A DNA stretch of 64,000 nucleotides from Phorcus lineatus. Its lineage: Eukaryota; Mollusca; Gastropoda; Trochida; Trochidae. The translations under genes were made by a program, and so were the position numbers. The DNA lies in contig OV121087.1 of NCBI GenBank assembly GCA_921293015.1, positions 8,754,501-8,818,500 on the forward strand, given 5' to 3'. Of the stretch, positions 36,331-49,220 are shown piece by piece (positions within the stretch are counted from its first letter, which is position 1; each line of letters starts with the position of its first letter). The notes under the pieces are model-generated. The model worked only from the letters and a program-made list of their open reading frames with translations. It was not told where the DNA came from and did not search any database.

Positions 36331-37690
36331 CAGACATTTAATTCAGAATGGAGGCCAAAAGGCCGATAATACAAACTACATGAAAGCTCACATGAAAGGT
36401 TACAGGTTTTTATGCATTTACAATTTAAATTCTATTTCTATTTATACATTTAAGGAATTTATATAAATTAATTTTAAGGAGGATGTTGTAAATGTCGTTG
36501 TTAAAAGTACTGTACAATAATGGAGTGATACATTTATGTCTTGTATCATCAAATAATTTACAATAAATAGAATGTGTGTTTATCTTCAATGCTAGTAATA
36601 TTGTTTATTTTACAGTATGAACATACACAGGAATTGGACCATTTTTGTATCGTCCTGTTTTTATGCCTTGCCCAACACTTTTACACCTTAATTTTTCGTG
36701 AGAGATAAGATAGGGAGATATAGATGATGTTAGATAGCTTTCTACATGTAGCAATGTAAAATTGTTTATTAACAAATGAATCGGAAAGATTATGAATATT
36801 GGAAGACAATGATTGTTTTAGAATATCAGAGAGTCTTAGTTTAAACTGTTTCATAAAAGCCTTGCTATCCCCAACATCATGTGAGAGCCATACAAATCCA
36901 AAACCATATGGATATAAGATATGCTATATGTAAGTAACCTAAATGGACCTACCCGAATCGGCAAGAAATTTTACATTTAAAACCCTGAAATAGAATTCTT
37001 TGTGGATCTAGATTAATTGACCTAGACATATAATTAAACTGTAGTGGTAAACGACCACATTCTCCCAACTCAATACTGCTACTAGGAGCCGCCTACAAAC
37101 TTCAATATGGAGGCTTTCAATATTTTTACAATAAGATGTATCCATACGTCAGATCCATAACCCAAAATGTGCATAGTAACACACTCCAACAGTTATAAAA
37201 AAATCAATAGGTACCAAAACTCCATATACGTTCTTTGAAAAGAATACATAGAGATATGTGCTTTATTACAGGTCAGGCAGTGTTTAGCCTTTGTCCATGA
37301 AAATCTAGGAGTAAAAAACTATACCCAGTTACTTTTAATATGATAAAACCTCAATCTGTTTACCTTCGGAGAACAATTGTTCATTATGCCTCACATATCC
37401 TGATTTGCGAAACACCAAAATCTTTTTTATATATTTAAGTGTACCTTCATGCCAGTGTTTCTACACAATATGCATTTAACCTTTTCTGCACCTGCAGTGC
37501 TGTATCAGCGACACCTATGACATCATCTGCAAACATTAATGCATGCATGTAATCCACATTAGAACTTATATCTACACCCTTTCCTCCTCCAATTTTTCTA
37601 AAGCAGTAAAAGCTTGTTAACGAAGATAGTGAAAATTTATGGACTTAAAATACATCCATGGCCTTCCTTTCAGCTTGATATGCTGAAGTG
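36331..37690 (-). pseudogene. LINE retrotransposon relic, RT domain to 3' end
   Basis: Read on the minus strand, the 5'-truncated element starts in the reverse transcriptase domain. GCILSP (37657-37640) and IFTIFVNKL come first, then the catalytic LMFADDV, with FADD at 37533-37522. VFRKSGYVRHNEQ and SWTKAKHC follow (the latter after a frame change), and then IESLHIEVCRRLL. Next are FVWLSHDVGDSKAFMKQFK, a TGRYKNGP segment (36658-36647) with a degenerate Cys motif, and a C-terminal tail. The 3' end has AAAAGGCC ... GAATTAAATGTCTGTC, the start of a (TGTC)n tail. RT followed by this C-terminal region is typical of animal non-LTR elements of the jockey/CR1-like groups; I cannot fix the clade. Many stops and frameshifts show it is dead. 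Confidence 0.88.
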
Positions 37691-37975
37691 TTACAACTAA
37701 ACAACATGTATGTAAAAGTTTTCGCTACTCAAACCCTGTATCAAATATATGCTGCAACTGGTTCACAAAAATATGGTTAAACGGGTCTTAAAATATGCTT
37801 TAATCATCGTAAATGGTGTGCTTTTAGCGCAAGGAACGCAATTGTTTTAATCGGTATAGTTAAACGCTACCCAGTTTTGAGGCTTAAATGCAATTTAAAA
37901 AAAGACTCTGCCGATAAATGTAAAATCATTGGAAAGCAATTGGCTTTCTTTTTAAGGGAGCCAATGAAGTTTATT
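37691..37975. other. Unannotated DNA
   Basis: It may include further LINE sequence upstream of the RT motifs, but no motif can be read with confidence. Confidence 0.3.
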
Positions 37976-38115
37976 AAATGTGTGCGTTTAAGTGATGTTA
38001 ACTGCTAATTGTCAGCCACTTTATCACTAGGAATTGCTAAAACTACATTAATGCACATGGTAATACCCTTGGGCATCATTAGTGAGAAAAATGACTTCAT
38101 TTACTCTGATTACTT
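37976..38115. repeat. Conserved block b, copy 1
   Basis: One of four diverged copies (others at about 42895-43040, 48810-48955 and 59560-59695). Shared words are TTAAGTGAT, ACATTAATGYNCATG, CCCTTGGGCATCATTAGTGA and GACTTCAT. The minus-strand complement begins ATGAAG in all four copies, but the downstream frames break in most. Function unknown. Confidence 0.65.
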
Positions 38116-38801
38116 ACTTTTGCATGTGAAGAACATTTGATGGAATCATACTGTTTAAAAATTCCAAAGAAAACCAAAGCATGTATGTACACATGAATAT
38201 GTATGGACACACACAGATGGAGAGTATATAAATCTCTGTGTGTGTATGTGAATAATAAATTTCAAACAAAAAAGCTTTAAACCATTTTGTTTAGTAATAG
38301 CCCTTATTTTATATTGCATTATATCATAACGGAAAATAGGTGCTTCGAGTTTCACATTAGCGCACGACTTACAAAGGCTTAGATCGCCGATCCTCATTGA
38401 AGGATTAAAAATGGATATTTAAGTCACGGCAAAAAAGTCGGAATATGCTTGAAGTTATAAGATGATTAAAAGTTTGAATCATTTAGTCAGTGATGTAAAT
38501 ATGTACGCAATAGCATGTACATTGTCATAAAATAAAGGTCAACTGGATGTAAATAATTGGAATTTGAAAACTGATACAATGAACCATAACATTTTGAATA
38601 AGTCTGTTTTCAAATGTATCAAATCAAAGATAGATTGGATTTCTAACTCTGTGTAACATATTGACAAACCAAAATTAATGCTACAAACATTTGATTATAC
38701 CTTGACATAAGAACGTAAAAAAGAAAGTTTTCACTGAACTACTTCTAATACTATATATAATTATTTATGCAAAGACATGTATGTTATATTGTATGTTGTT
38801 G

Positions 38802-38870
38802 TCAGACAGACAGACAGACAGACAGACAATTTATTCAGTAAAAGGCCGTTGTTGTATGTTATAGAAAAGC
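38802..38870 (-). mobile_element. 5'-truncated LINE 3' end with (TGTC)n tail
   Basis: (CAGA)n at 38802-38827 is followed by CAATTTATTCAGTAAAAGGCCG. This resembles the 3' terminus of the LINE at 36331 (ACATTTAATTCAGAATGG ... AAAAGGCCG). On the minus strand the order is LINE 3' end, then a (TGTC)n tail. No coding part remains. Confidence 0.5.
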
Positions 38871-39866
38871 TGTGACTAAGCCATTCAGGAAGGATGCATG
38901 TATGGAATAATTTTGTATATATTCATGCAAATGAACGGTATGTCTGCTATATGATTTTTTCCAAAAATCTTTATTTATTTTGTATCAATTCAGCATTATC
39001 GGCTTAAATTATGGAACACTGTTACCATGTCATTGATGTTTTTTCTAGAATTAGACAACAATCTTTTTAAGAGCGAACATGCTGGAGGACTTTTGAAATG
39101 AAGTGTTCCTGGAAACTGTTCTGCTTGGGAGAGAAAAGAAGTTCTAGTTATCAACAGTGAAGTGAAGACGATTAGACAAATTTCTATCTGGATTTTTTTA
39201 TCAAACACAAATCTAGCGTCAATGACAATGTAGTCCGCTTACTAAACATCGCTGCGTCAAGTGTTTATATTTTCTAGGCGAAATTTAAAGGCCAATCTTT
39301 TACTTAAGTAATTGCTACATGCAAGAACCACCTGGCAAGCACTATGCAGTTTTTGTATGCGAGGTTAGAAGTGTCTGTTCTTCCAGACTGTGACGTCACA
39401 AAGAATGATTGCACGTGGCATGAATGCTTCTTTTGTCTGCATTCATCGAGAGATTGTTGGATGCTTTTGAGAACTCTCATCCAATATCGATCGTCGAAAT
39501 AAGTGTACCAATGAAGTGGTATGAAAATGTGAATAACATTCATTTAAGGTACAAACACTATTCAAATTTGATATGTTATTAGATTAGATCGAAATCTTAA
39601 GATGGTGAGATATCATTTATGGATTTTAAGAGAATAGAATTTAACAAGAGAATCTAGATCCAGGCACATCCGGTAATAAAAAGAATTGATCGCCATACAA
39701 AAGCCTACAAGTTACCCAATTAGGAAATGGCTTTGGTCAAGCAATGAAGCTTTGTAACATTAGAACGAAAGAAGCTCTTCTTGATATCCCTGGCTAAAAA
39801 TATTATTCATACAATATTTGAATTATCCTCGAAATCATCTTTCTAAATGGTCTCGATACTATGACC
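38871..39866. other. Unannotated DNA
   Basis: No gene recognised. Frames at 38996-39208 and 39304-39543 (minus) have no visible domains. Confidence 0.35.
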
Positions 39867-40451
39867 TTAAAGTCATAGTCTCATTTTTGCAAGGCAAATT
39901 GTAATAAATGCCGGACAAATAGTTCACCACTCACAGAAATCTTTCCCCTGACGTTTGCAACAATTTTTAGAACTCTGCAGGCAATATAGCCCTCAATAAT
40001 GAAGTTCAAACTACCCTACCCTACCCGAATATTATGTTTTTTGCGAGCGTTAGTCCTTACCACGTCATTTCGCTAAGGCCGTGACGAAGAACACATAGAA
40101 TTTCCCAGCTGAATATCCAATGAAAATAGCTAATAGCTTACGCTTTTTCAAATACAGAAATAACAAAAAGGTGGTAAACTCAGTGAAGAATGCGTCTGTC
40201 GTAAGTATCGGCGCTGCGATGACTAGATTTCCGGTGTTTCGTACTCGCGATGGGATTGCACTTGATTCGGTACCTCATCGGTCTGAAACGGCATACGCCA
40301 ATAAGCTGCTTCATCCAAAACTGTAAAACGGGCATAAAAATAAAAATCTTTGCAAATGCGACAGGAAATATTTGTGTTAGTGATCAAATTTTGTTCGTGA
40401 AGAATAATTTGTTCAGTTTAGTTGCCTTAAAAAATGAGACTATGACTTTAA
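39867..40451. mobile_element. TTAA-flanked MITE, about 585 bp
   Basis: The left end reads TTAA then AGTCATAGTCTCATTTTTGC. The right end is the inverse: AAAAAATGAGACTATGACT, then TTAA. The TIRs are about 30 bp with one or two changes, and TTAA on both sides would be the target site. TTAA targets are typical of the piggyBac superfamily, so a non-autonomous piggyBac-like element is the likely class. The interior has a CACGTCATTTCGCTAAGGCC ... GTGACG partial palindrome. The 68-codon frame at 40120-40326 is not recognisable. Confidence 0.75.
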
Positions 40452-40796
40452 CGTTTAAATATTTTAAAAGAGGTATGTTTGGTACTATTTTTTAATTATC
40501 AATGACTATTTCGAGGTGGTTCCCAACCAAATACCGCCGACGTCAGAAAAAGAACTCTTAAAAAGTTAACATCTAATGTTTACATATTTTCAGAATGACA
40601 TCATGTATGTGAACGAAATAAATCGCTTTGTTTATTTGTACTGTATTTATATAATATAATACAACTATTAATTATGCATTGCCCTAAATACAAAATTACT
40701 GTTACTTATTTATTTACAGTTTGAAAATTTCATTTGCCTTCACTGGATAATGATATATGTGATCACAAAGTTTGAAGACAATTATTATAATTGTTC

Positions 40797-41105
40797 ATGG
40801 AATACTATTTCACAAGGGTTGGTAACAACGCTAGCTGTCACTATAATGAGAATTTCTTTTGTATCGGTTCTATGAGTAATTATTCGGAAAAAAACCCCAT
40901 TCGGTCTACGAACGAAAAGATGCCGTTAGATAGATATAGTCTCACTTTTCGCATCACCTCAGGGAACAACAAAACTCAAATGCATTTTACATCTGAAATT
41001 TCGTGGCAATCTCTATTAAGTGAAGATGGTAGTAACGACAGCAGCAATTTGTTATGCATTGGACAATGTCATGCAAGCCCTGCTAAATTGGTTTGCAACG
41101 CGTGA
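40797..41105 (+). CDS. Uncertain 102-codon frame ending in conserved block d
   Basis: An ATG at 40797 opens a frame to the TGA at 41103-41105, the longest plausible + frame in the 38-61-kb units. Its last 30 codons fall in block d, which recurs at about 45620, 50090, 55190 and 60460. Here it reads SLLSEDGSNDSSNLLCIG; the 55.2-kb copy reads DNGSSNMLCIGHASQT before a stop; the 45.65-kb copy reads LLGDDSRDDSSISLCFRH. Such similarity could mean a decayed coding exon or simply conserved DNA. No signal peptide or known domain. I consider it more likely non-coding. Confidence 0.2.
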   Translation: MEYYFTRVGNNASCHYNENFFCIGSMSNYSEKNPIRSTNEKMPLDRYSLTFRITSGNNKTQMHFTSEISWQSLLSEDGSNDSSNLLCIGQCHASPAKLVCNA

Positions 41106-42185
41106 CGGAATAGCGACGGATAGACGACGATAGATTCATTATTGTTTCCCATACGCTGTTTCAACGTGTGTAGCTTCTGCAACCAGTCCTCATCGGCACT
41201 AATTGTTGTATTAGGTATGCGTTGAAACCAGTCTATTAATCTTAAAACACCTTCACATCGAATTCAGTTCTTGAATCACACTCAAAAGATCGACTATTTA
41301 AGTGGACAAACACCTCGTTCTACTAGTAGTAATTGTTTTGTTGAAATAAGTACAATAATAGAGGCGTTAAGATTATTATTAATAAGAATAACCAACTGCA
41401 ATAGAAAAGGGTCATCAAGATATGTGCTTTGAATGGATATGGGGTTTTTTCTATTACCGCTCTCCAATAAATGAAAACGTCTGTATCATATCTCACCCAG
41501 AATCTCCCTGTTACTGAGCTGGGCTAGTTTGCACTAGTTTCACGAACAATATTAAGACACAATTTTCAACGTAATAATTTTACCATGAAATCGTATGATT
41601 TTAAACACAGATACTAGATCTTAACTGTTCCCCTTGCGATATACTGCTACGTGACATAACGACAACCGATTAATGATGTAACAAACAACAAAATACCCAG
41701 TAACATGACTAGAAAACGAGATAATGCACTGTGCCCTGTTTCACCACAGTCTTAACAAGGTATTATACAGCCTTTTTAAACCTTTGGATTGAATTACATA
41801 GATTAAACTGTTTTGAATTATCCATTCTCTATAACTCAAATGAATATTGGATTTTCCCCTAACATTTATAACATGTTGTTTTGCTGTATTATGTATTATC
41901 CTTCAAATTGTACTATAGGCATGTGGCCTTTCAGTATTGAATAAACATTGTTATAGACATGTTGGTTGACACATACACGTATAGATAGATATCATTTGAT
42001 ATACCCCTCTCACTAAAAAAATCGAACTTAATGTTCTCTGACATAACCACTACCACAGTTTAAGCAGAAAATATTTTTTTTTAGCATCACATTTGGTCTT
42101 AACTATCACCATGAGTACTCGTTATGGCAAATTGATAATGGATTCAATTGTAAATATCAGCATGCAAACTCCTTTAACTATAACT
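41106..42185. other. Unannotated DNA
   Basis: No gene or clear repeat was seen. Confidence 0.4.
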
Positions 42186-43040
42186 TCTAAACAAAACATG
42201 TAACACTTGTATCAAGTGTCCGTATACTTGTATCACCCATGCTAATTCAATTTCATTGCTGTCATATGAGAATATAATGTTATCAGCAAAGTGATTGTGT
42301 CTGGCCTAAAATCATAAATGGTTATCATTATCAAAGTCTCAAAGAAGCCAGATATCGTCAATATGTATGCAAAAAACTTGCATCATCGAAAACCGTGTGT
42401 TTTAAATCGGAATTTCTAATCTTCTTTATGAATATGAATATTCAGCCTGACTATTAATGCACACAGTAGCGACGGAAACGTACAGAAGTATGAAATAAAC
42501 CGTTAAAGATTAGTAAGCATGCATTTATGTAAACCAATACACTAACCAAAATTAATTCCATGATGACCAGAAATTCTGTATCACTGGCATCTTGGAACCA
42601 TTCCATATTCATTCGTTAATCATTTTCTTCACACTTTGATATCAACAACTTTTTTCTTATAAGTTCTGATTTTCTAGTTCTGCACCTATCATCAATTACT
42701 TGAACTGTTTGCTAAAATGATTTTTTAAAACTTAGACCAATTTCTTTGTCGGCTTTTTACGAAAGAAAGATATTTTGTTTCAAATGTTCTTAATTTTTAC
42801 CAAGCAAATAAAATCAAGTTGAAAATAGTGTTATAGATTTAACCGTCCGTAAAAATATCAAATATATGCTGTTATGGTCAAGTGACTGTGACCCATGCCA
42901 CCTGTTAATCTGGTTGTGCTTAAGTGACGCTTAATGTTCAATGTCAGCCATTATATCCATAGGCTTTGCCAAAAGAACATCAACGTGAATCTGCAAAACC
43001 CTTGGGCAGCATTAGACAAAAACAATGACTTCATGTATTA
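42186..43040. repeat. Blocks a and b, unit copy at 42-43 kb
   Basis: Block a (about 42190-42360: ACTTGTATCA, GAGAATATAATG, GTGATTGTGTCTGGCCTMAA, CATAAATGGTTA, CGTCAATNTGT) is a diverged sister of 48150-48300 and 58500-58665. Block b follows at 42895-43040. The same a-then-b order occurs in all three units, about 0.65-1.05 kb apart. Confidence 0.65.
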
Positions 43041-44440
43041 ACATTAGCGCTTTCTGCATTTTCATGAATTTTGACTCAACGATGTATTGAAATGTGTAGC
43101 AGCCCTCATGGATTTTTCTCTGCATTACTAGCAGCCGTTATGTAAGTGAGATACCCTTGATAGCGCCGTTAAACCCCAAATCATCTCAGCTCAATTTTGT
43201 AACGAGCACGTTTTAGAAATAGAAGAGATTTTAGAAGAGACTTACATTACCTGCCTATATATCGTTATTAAGGTTTTAACTCACTTTCAAAATCAAGGCG
43301 TGTACGGATTATTTGGATGATATTGATTTAAATAAAATCGTCTGAACTATTTTTTTTAATTTCCCCCAAAAAACTTGAAATTAGATGATAGCTGTCTACA
43401 GTATATGATCAGTGATTTATTTTCAAATAATAGAGTAAAGGTTCTGTATAGCGTTTTCTTAAGGAAATGAAGCTATCTCACTAAAAGGAAAATAAGTGTT
43501 ACGAATTGCATCAATAAAATGTGTTCTTTTCAAGGAGCGTTTCACGTTTGCAATTTGGTTAAGCTCCGCAAATCCATTTCCGGAAATCGAATGATTTCTA
43601 ACTTTTTGGGCCGCAAGAAGTCTTTGCTTGATATGTGAAACTATTTATCACGAAAATGGATGAATAAGTTACAAAATCAGATGTTTACTATCCCATCAAA
43701 TGATAATAGTTATATCTATTGGGATTTTTGTTTAAAAGATAAAAAAAAACATGATTTAATAATTAGTGCTTTAAACCCTAAGACTTTAATTGAATCTGTT
43801 CTCAACTGTTTCATGCCCATGGTTTAAAAAGTGGAATTTAAAGAACTGTGAAGAAATTTTATAAGTATCATTAAATAAGTAAAATGTAACTGAAAAGCTT
43901 GGTTTGCAATGAATCCAAATCTCCGTTAAGGAGAGATATTTTATTTTAGAATTGGTTCTTTTTTCAAGAAAGTATGTTATGTATGTTTATTTCAAATTAA
44001 AAAGTTGTATGAAAATGTTGGATCAACAGGAAGAGCTAACATAAATGACAATAACACTGATGTCCTAAAACGGATACATTCTCGAAGCACTTGTGCAAGC
44101 TAGATGGTTGATCAAAAAGTATTTCTTTGTTCTATTTTTATAAGGTTTGTTGCATGAAACGGATTGTTTTAATGAATTACAACTTCATCATCTAACGAAG
44201 CATTAAGCATCATCTATGTCGGGGCCGAACGGACAAGGGAAGACAACATTGTTACCTTGAAACAATGCAGAAATATCAATCATACACTACTGAACACAAG
44301 TTTGTTACACCGTGTAAGAACTCCTTTTTGGTAAACTTATCTCCATTTCTTAGCAAAATACTTTACCGTCAAAACTTTCAGATCTTTTTATGAAGGGATT
44401 ATTTCTATACTACATTAATGTACAAATGTAAACAAGGGCA
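43041..44440. other. Unannotated AT-rich DNA in unit
   Basis: No gene seen. GCGTTTCACGTTTGC at about 43538 could be a remote relative of the 49.1-kb block c, but this is weak. Confidence 0.35.
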
Positions 44441-44444
44441 GATT

Positions 44445-44499
44445 TGAAGAAGAAGGAATAATTTCTTATGGATTAATTATTCTTATTCCTTCTTCTTCA
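44445..44499. repeat. 17-bp perfect hairpin
   Basis: TGAAGAAGAAGGAATAA (from 44445) pairs with TTATTCCTTCTTCTTCA (44483-44499). Inside the loop, AATAAT/AATTATT pairs further. Purine and pyrimidine strands separate cleanly in the arms. No flanking duplication seen. Confidence 0.75.
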
Positions 44500-44814
44500 T
44501 CAACCCAGCTTCTAAAATGCCCCTTAAGGAAAGGGCAGATCTAGATTTGTCGAAAGCCAAATAGATTTAGGCATTCCCCTGAAGGGAAGGGGAATGGGGG
44601 TAAAAGTAGAAAAATTAGATTTTCTTATTTCTGCAATAACTTATTATCTAAAATCACCAGGCAGATATATCTTATATGACTCTATATCTTGTATATCTTA
44701 TATCTTATACATTTTAAAATTACTACTCAATTGAGGAATTTTCAATTATATGTCAAATTGTAGTGCTGTAAGTGAAACTATTTCCAGAAATACCGATTAC
44801 CAAAAAAACACATT

Positions 44815-45245
44815 AATGAGGCAGATATTGCCGATAACTTGTTTTATTACAGTTTGACATATCATGAACAGCGATATAAGATAGTGAGTGTCCGTGTCAT
44901 TGATGTTGTATATTTGAAAGACAACTTATGTGATATGCATGATATCTTCTAATTGTAATCAATAATGATAACAAAACGAAAATAAGTTTGGTTCATCTCT
45001 ATTTTCAAGCATATGTGAAGTTTGACTCATGAAATCTCATGAAACAGATATTGACGAACATATGTTGTATAGAGTTTGACTTATCACGAACAGATATAAA
45101 ACAAAGTGTGTTTCGGTATCATTGATATTGTATATTTGGAAAACTACTTATGTGATATGCAAGATAATTTCCTTCTATAATTCAAGATGATAATAAAGCG
45201 AAAAAAGATTGGGTTCACTTTTCAATATACCCATTTGCTTTCATC
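44815..45245. repeat. 233-bp tandem duplication
   Basis: GATATTG starts at 44824 and 45057. Both units share AGTTTGACWTATCAYGAACAG, GTATCATTGATNTTGTATATTTG and ACTTATGTGATATGCA, then GATAAYAAARCGAAAA and GGTTCA. Divergence is about 20-25%. Confidence 0.85.
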
Positions 45246-46635
45246 AGATAACTACATATAAAAACTTAATATACAGTCAATAGAAGTTTGCAAAACATAA
45301 CACTAATGGAGGAAAACAATAACCAATACATATAACTGGTAATTTTTCACGTAATCAAATAAATTGAATAAAAAAAAGGCAAAATGTAAAATTATTTTTG
45401 AATACAAGTTTAATGAAACCATACGTATCACCTTGGAAACTATTATTACTTTAATCTGTCAATGAGGAACACCTTCTCAAATCGTTTCAAGAAACTAGAA
45501 ATTACAGCCACATTGCTTGAAAATGTTACAAGCTCTGAATACTTGCTTCTGTTGAATGTGTTATACAACAAACGATAAATCTCAAGTGCATTTCAAACGC
45601 TTATCTACCCTGTCAAACTTTATTAGGAGACGATAGCAGGGATGACAGCAGCATTAGTTTATGCTTTAGACATGCAATTCCCTGCTTACAGAATTTACTT
45701 CGTGTGACAGGGTAGAGATATGGAGTGAGGAAACGTATTTATCATTCTTTCATTAGACTGGTAAGGGTGTATTTTAATGTTTTGCCACTTTCAGATGTCG
45801 ACAGCTCCACTTAGAGTACATTAAAGATTTTCCAATAACTCTAATGTTCCAAAATAACTAATGTAAGAGATCTACTTATCTTCATCTATTATGTTCGTTC
45901 ATTCTAAAAAATGTAATTATGGTAGTCATAGCTACAAATTCTATGTAGTCGTAGTTGTATATATTGATATAAAACAAATAAGTAGAAGTCAAAAAATAAT
46001 AATCAGGAGTGACGTCAGCTTTGATCACACAACTAATCATCTTTTATTGTCTGTCTCAAAACGACAGTGCCTCTCCCCTCACATAGAAAATGTAAGGTCA
46101 TTCGCAGTCCCACATGATTTTTCAAATTAAAATTTATACACTAGAATCCATCCCACTCTTTAAATGTCATCATTTGATGGAGATCACCTATATTGATAAG
46201 CTTTAACTTTAATGTGATTGATTAATATCAAGTATTTCGCTGCACTATTGTAAAGACCCACACTCAATTTCTGTCTTCCTTTTTCTCTCAAATTCAAGAG
46301 GTTTATATTGTGATTCAAAGCCTATACTGTCCAGAATAATTAAACAATTTGACTTTGAATACATTCCAATGGTTAAGGAGTATTAGACTGTAGTTATGTT
46401 TTACAATGCATCTGTTGATAAAGACATATAGATTCTTTAATTGAGTTTTTTTCTATCATGATTAAGTCTTATAGGAACCTATTATCATTTCTTCTATCAA
46501 ACTGAAATAGAGTCCCTAATATAAAATCATTTTATTTCTTTTGACAAGAGCCTAGTGCAGAATGTAATTACTATTTCTTTTTCTGCTGATGTAAGTTTGA
46601 ATATTGCGAATGACCTATTTCTGTATATGTCGGGA
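45246..46635. repeat. Unit DNA with block d copy (45.6-45.7 kb)
   Basis: Block d at about 45620-45715 (GACAGCAGCATTAGTTTATGC, GACATGCAATTCCCTGCTTAC) is a sister of 41.05, 50.1, 55.2 and 60.5 kb. The 79-codon frame at 45891-46130 has no recognisable domain; a GTGACGTCAGC (CRE-like) lies within it. No gene called. Confidence 0.55.
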
Positions 46636-46639
46636 CTTT

Positions 46640-46990
46640 CAAAAGCAATTTGGATGTGACCCAAATCTATCTCATCTTTAGGTTGACATATGCACTTACT
46701 TAACCAACCTACATAATCATACTCTTTACCTTTCTCTGACAACATCCCCCTGTCTTTTAAAAAAGCGAAACCATTACCATAAAAGTCTTATCATAATCTT
46801 TTCAATGTAACATATATCTATCAAATATGTATGTTGACATATGCACGTATTTAACACACCTACGTAACCATCCTACTTAATGTTTACTCACAATGGTAAG
46901 TTATTTATAAGAATTCAACAGTACGTTGTATAATTGTCAGAAATAGTTTGAATGTGATACAAATCCTTACCCATCATCCTATTTGTTCTA
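46640..46990. repeat. About 150-bp tandem repeat, 2-3 units
   Basis: GTTGACATATGCACNTA occurs at 46682 and 46832, each followed by TTAACMNACCTACRTAA. The preceding RATGTRAYNNAWATC word occurs at about 46645, 46795 and 46948. Spacing is 150 bp. Confidence 0.75.
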
Positions 46991-48140
46991 TTATGACTTC
47001 TTGTTATCAAAACATCACCTGTGAATATTTTGTCTATTTTTACAGCGTTACATTTGCAACACTAAAATTAGCAATAATTGAAAAGATACTTAACGAAATT
47101 TTACTTAAAAAGGTATCGGGAACAAAAGATCCAAAAGATAATGTCATATAGATATAACCTGCAAAATGTATTTAAGTATTTCTATCGAACACTCTTTATT
47201 TCCTTACTTGAAAAGATACGTTTTTTAAACCTCTTCAGGTACGTTATGGTTAATGTTTTAAAGGTATTTTGTTTTATATCCCGAAATATTTCAAATCAGA
47301 AAAAACCTCTATAGAGAGAATATTGGTAACTTCTTTAAAATGTAGTTTTCATGTGTGACGCGGCATGATTTAATTGATTAAATCAGTAATCACATCACTT
47401 TGGTCCTAAGTGCTGGTCAGTTACATTTTTAGACAAATTCAATAGACAACATGAAAACTACAGAACTTATATTGAGTAAGATAAAGGCGGACATAAGGGT
47501 TTCTGAATAGAGTTGCTAATGAAATCAATATTAATATAGGGCAAAATGAATTAAACTTCATGGAAGTCCAACTGCAAGACCCCATAAACATTAGAATAGG
47601 AGAAAGATGAAGACCGTGAAATGTTATTTGCAATGAACACCACCTGAAATAAACCTTTGATACCTTGAGACCATTTTAGCTTTTATTGACCTAGTGATGA
47701 GTGTTTGAGTATGGCATAACGAAATAAAGCTGTCAAACAGTACTATTTTATACTATTTTTTTATAACATAGACCTTACATAATGCCTCATTGTCATTTAA
47801 ACTCATAGGTACATAAAATGGACAATAAGTAATGGCGTAACAGTAACCTTTGCTAGATCGGTTTAAAATGGATGACTCTTTGCAACTATGACTCTAAAGA
47901 CGCATTTAACGTGTAGCATATGGGGGTGTTTTATAGTGATGCACATATAATCCGAGATCTGTTGATACACATGAGTTAAAGGTAGCCTAAATGTTTTTTA
48001 CTAATTCAAGTCCCTTGATATTTCAGAAAAATCATATTCGCACACTCATTTTACTTTTAGGCCATTTGTGCTGATAGTTGCCCTTTAAGGACTAATTCAA
48101 CTGCTCAAATATTGCGGTCTGTGGGAAGGTCATCAGATTA
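46991..48140. other. Unannotated DNA
   Basis: Overlapping frames at 46948-47314 and 47439-47633 look like chance frames. No repeats were recognised. Confidence 0.35.
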
Positions 48141-48144
48141 AAGA

Positions 48145-48960
48145 TAACTCTTGCATCAGATAATCGATACACCATCCTTGCTACTTGGATTACTCTCGTT
48201 TGATACGAGAGTATAACGTGATTAGCACTGTTTATGACTGGCCTCAATCCATCAATTATTAAACGTTACCTGTCTGAAGAGGAAGACAAACGTCATCAAT
48301 CTGTGAACCAATTACCTTACAAAAATTTTAATTTTACACTATTATGCCTATAATATTTTTATATCATCCTAAAGTATTCAAGGCAGATGTACAGGAGAAA
48401 GGGTAAAACATATTCAATAAATAACGAGGCAATACGATTTTTACGACAGGAACAAGTCTATCAAGAAGCTTTCACGTAATTCTTCATTCATTCGCCTTTT
48501 CGTTTTCTAAAATAAACGAAAATTAGTCCAAACATTCCTTAAAGTTTCATTAGTTTTTTTTGTTACCATTCTGATAGACTTATTATCAAAATACAGATAT
48601 TCATGCAATGACACATAACTATACTATTTTGTAATTCCTCTGTAAAGTATACACATAATTCAGATTAACGCATAATTATTCAGTCGACACTACATGTATT
48701 TAAGGATGATAACACAAATGATTTAACCGTGTGACGAATTTTGATTTCATCGAACGTTTCCTATATTACTCAAAGAAGTAAAGGTGTATCACGTTGTTGT
48801 TTACCCAATAGACTATTGTGATATCAAATGATTGTATGACGATCACTTCCAGGTTTTATAGCCATAGGCCTTGATAAAAGTACATTAATGTGAATGTGTA
48901 TAGCCCTTGGCAATCATGAGCGAACAACAATAGTGTTTGCCTTCATTTACACTATATATA
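48145..48960. repeat. Blocks a and b, unit copy at 48 kb
   Basis: Bases 48150-48300 align with 58500-58665 over about 150 bp: CCTTGCTACTTGGATTAC, AACGTGATTAGCACTG, TCAATTATTAAANGTTACCT, GTCNTCAATCTGTG. This pair looks roughly 75-80% identical. Block b follows at 48810-48955. Confidence 0.8.
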
Positions 48961-49079
48961 ATTCTACACAGTTCGAAATACATTAAAGGTGAAACTTCAT
49001 TTAAATGGGAAGTCATGTTACCAGCTATTTTGTAATATATAGTAATTTTCAGAATTGAAATGTAAATTAAAAATCAGAT

Positions 49080-49220
49080 TTTATTTCCTCATTTTAAGAA
49101 ACGCTTTTAAGGTCATTTTGTCAAGCGCAAGAAGTGCAAGATATCGGTTTATATTATTATAATTGAATCTGCTGTTTCATATTTCAGTGGAATTAAATGG
49201 AAAATCTGAGCTTAAGCTTT
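49080..49220. repeat. Block c, copy 1
   Basis: TTGTCAAGCGCAAGAAGTGC, AAT.GAATCTGCTGTTTCAT and AATGGAAAATCTGA recur at about 54840-54965 (AACAAGCGCTACAAGTGC, GAATCTGCTCTCTCATGAT) and more weakly at 60000-60090. It follows block b by 0.2-0.4 kb in two units. Non-coding as far as I can see. Confidence 0.65.
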
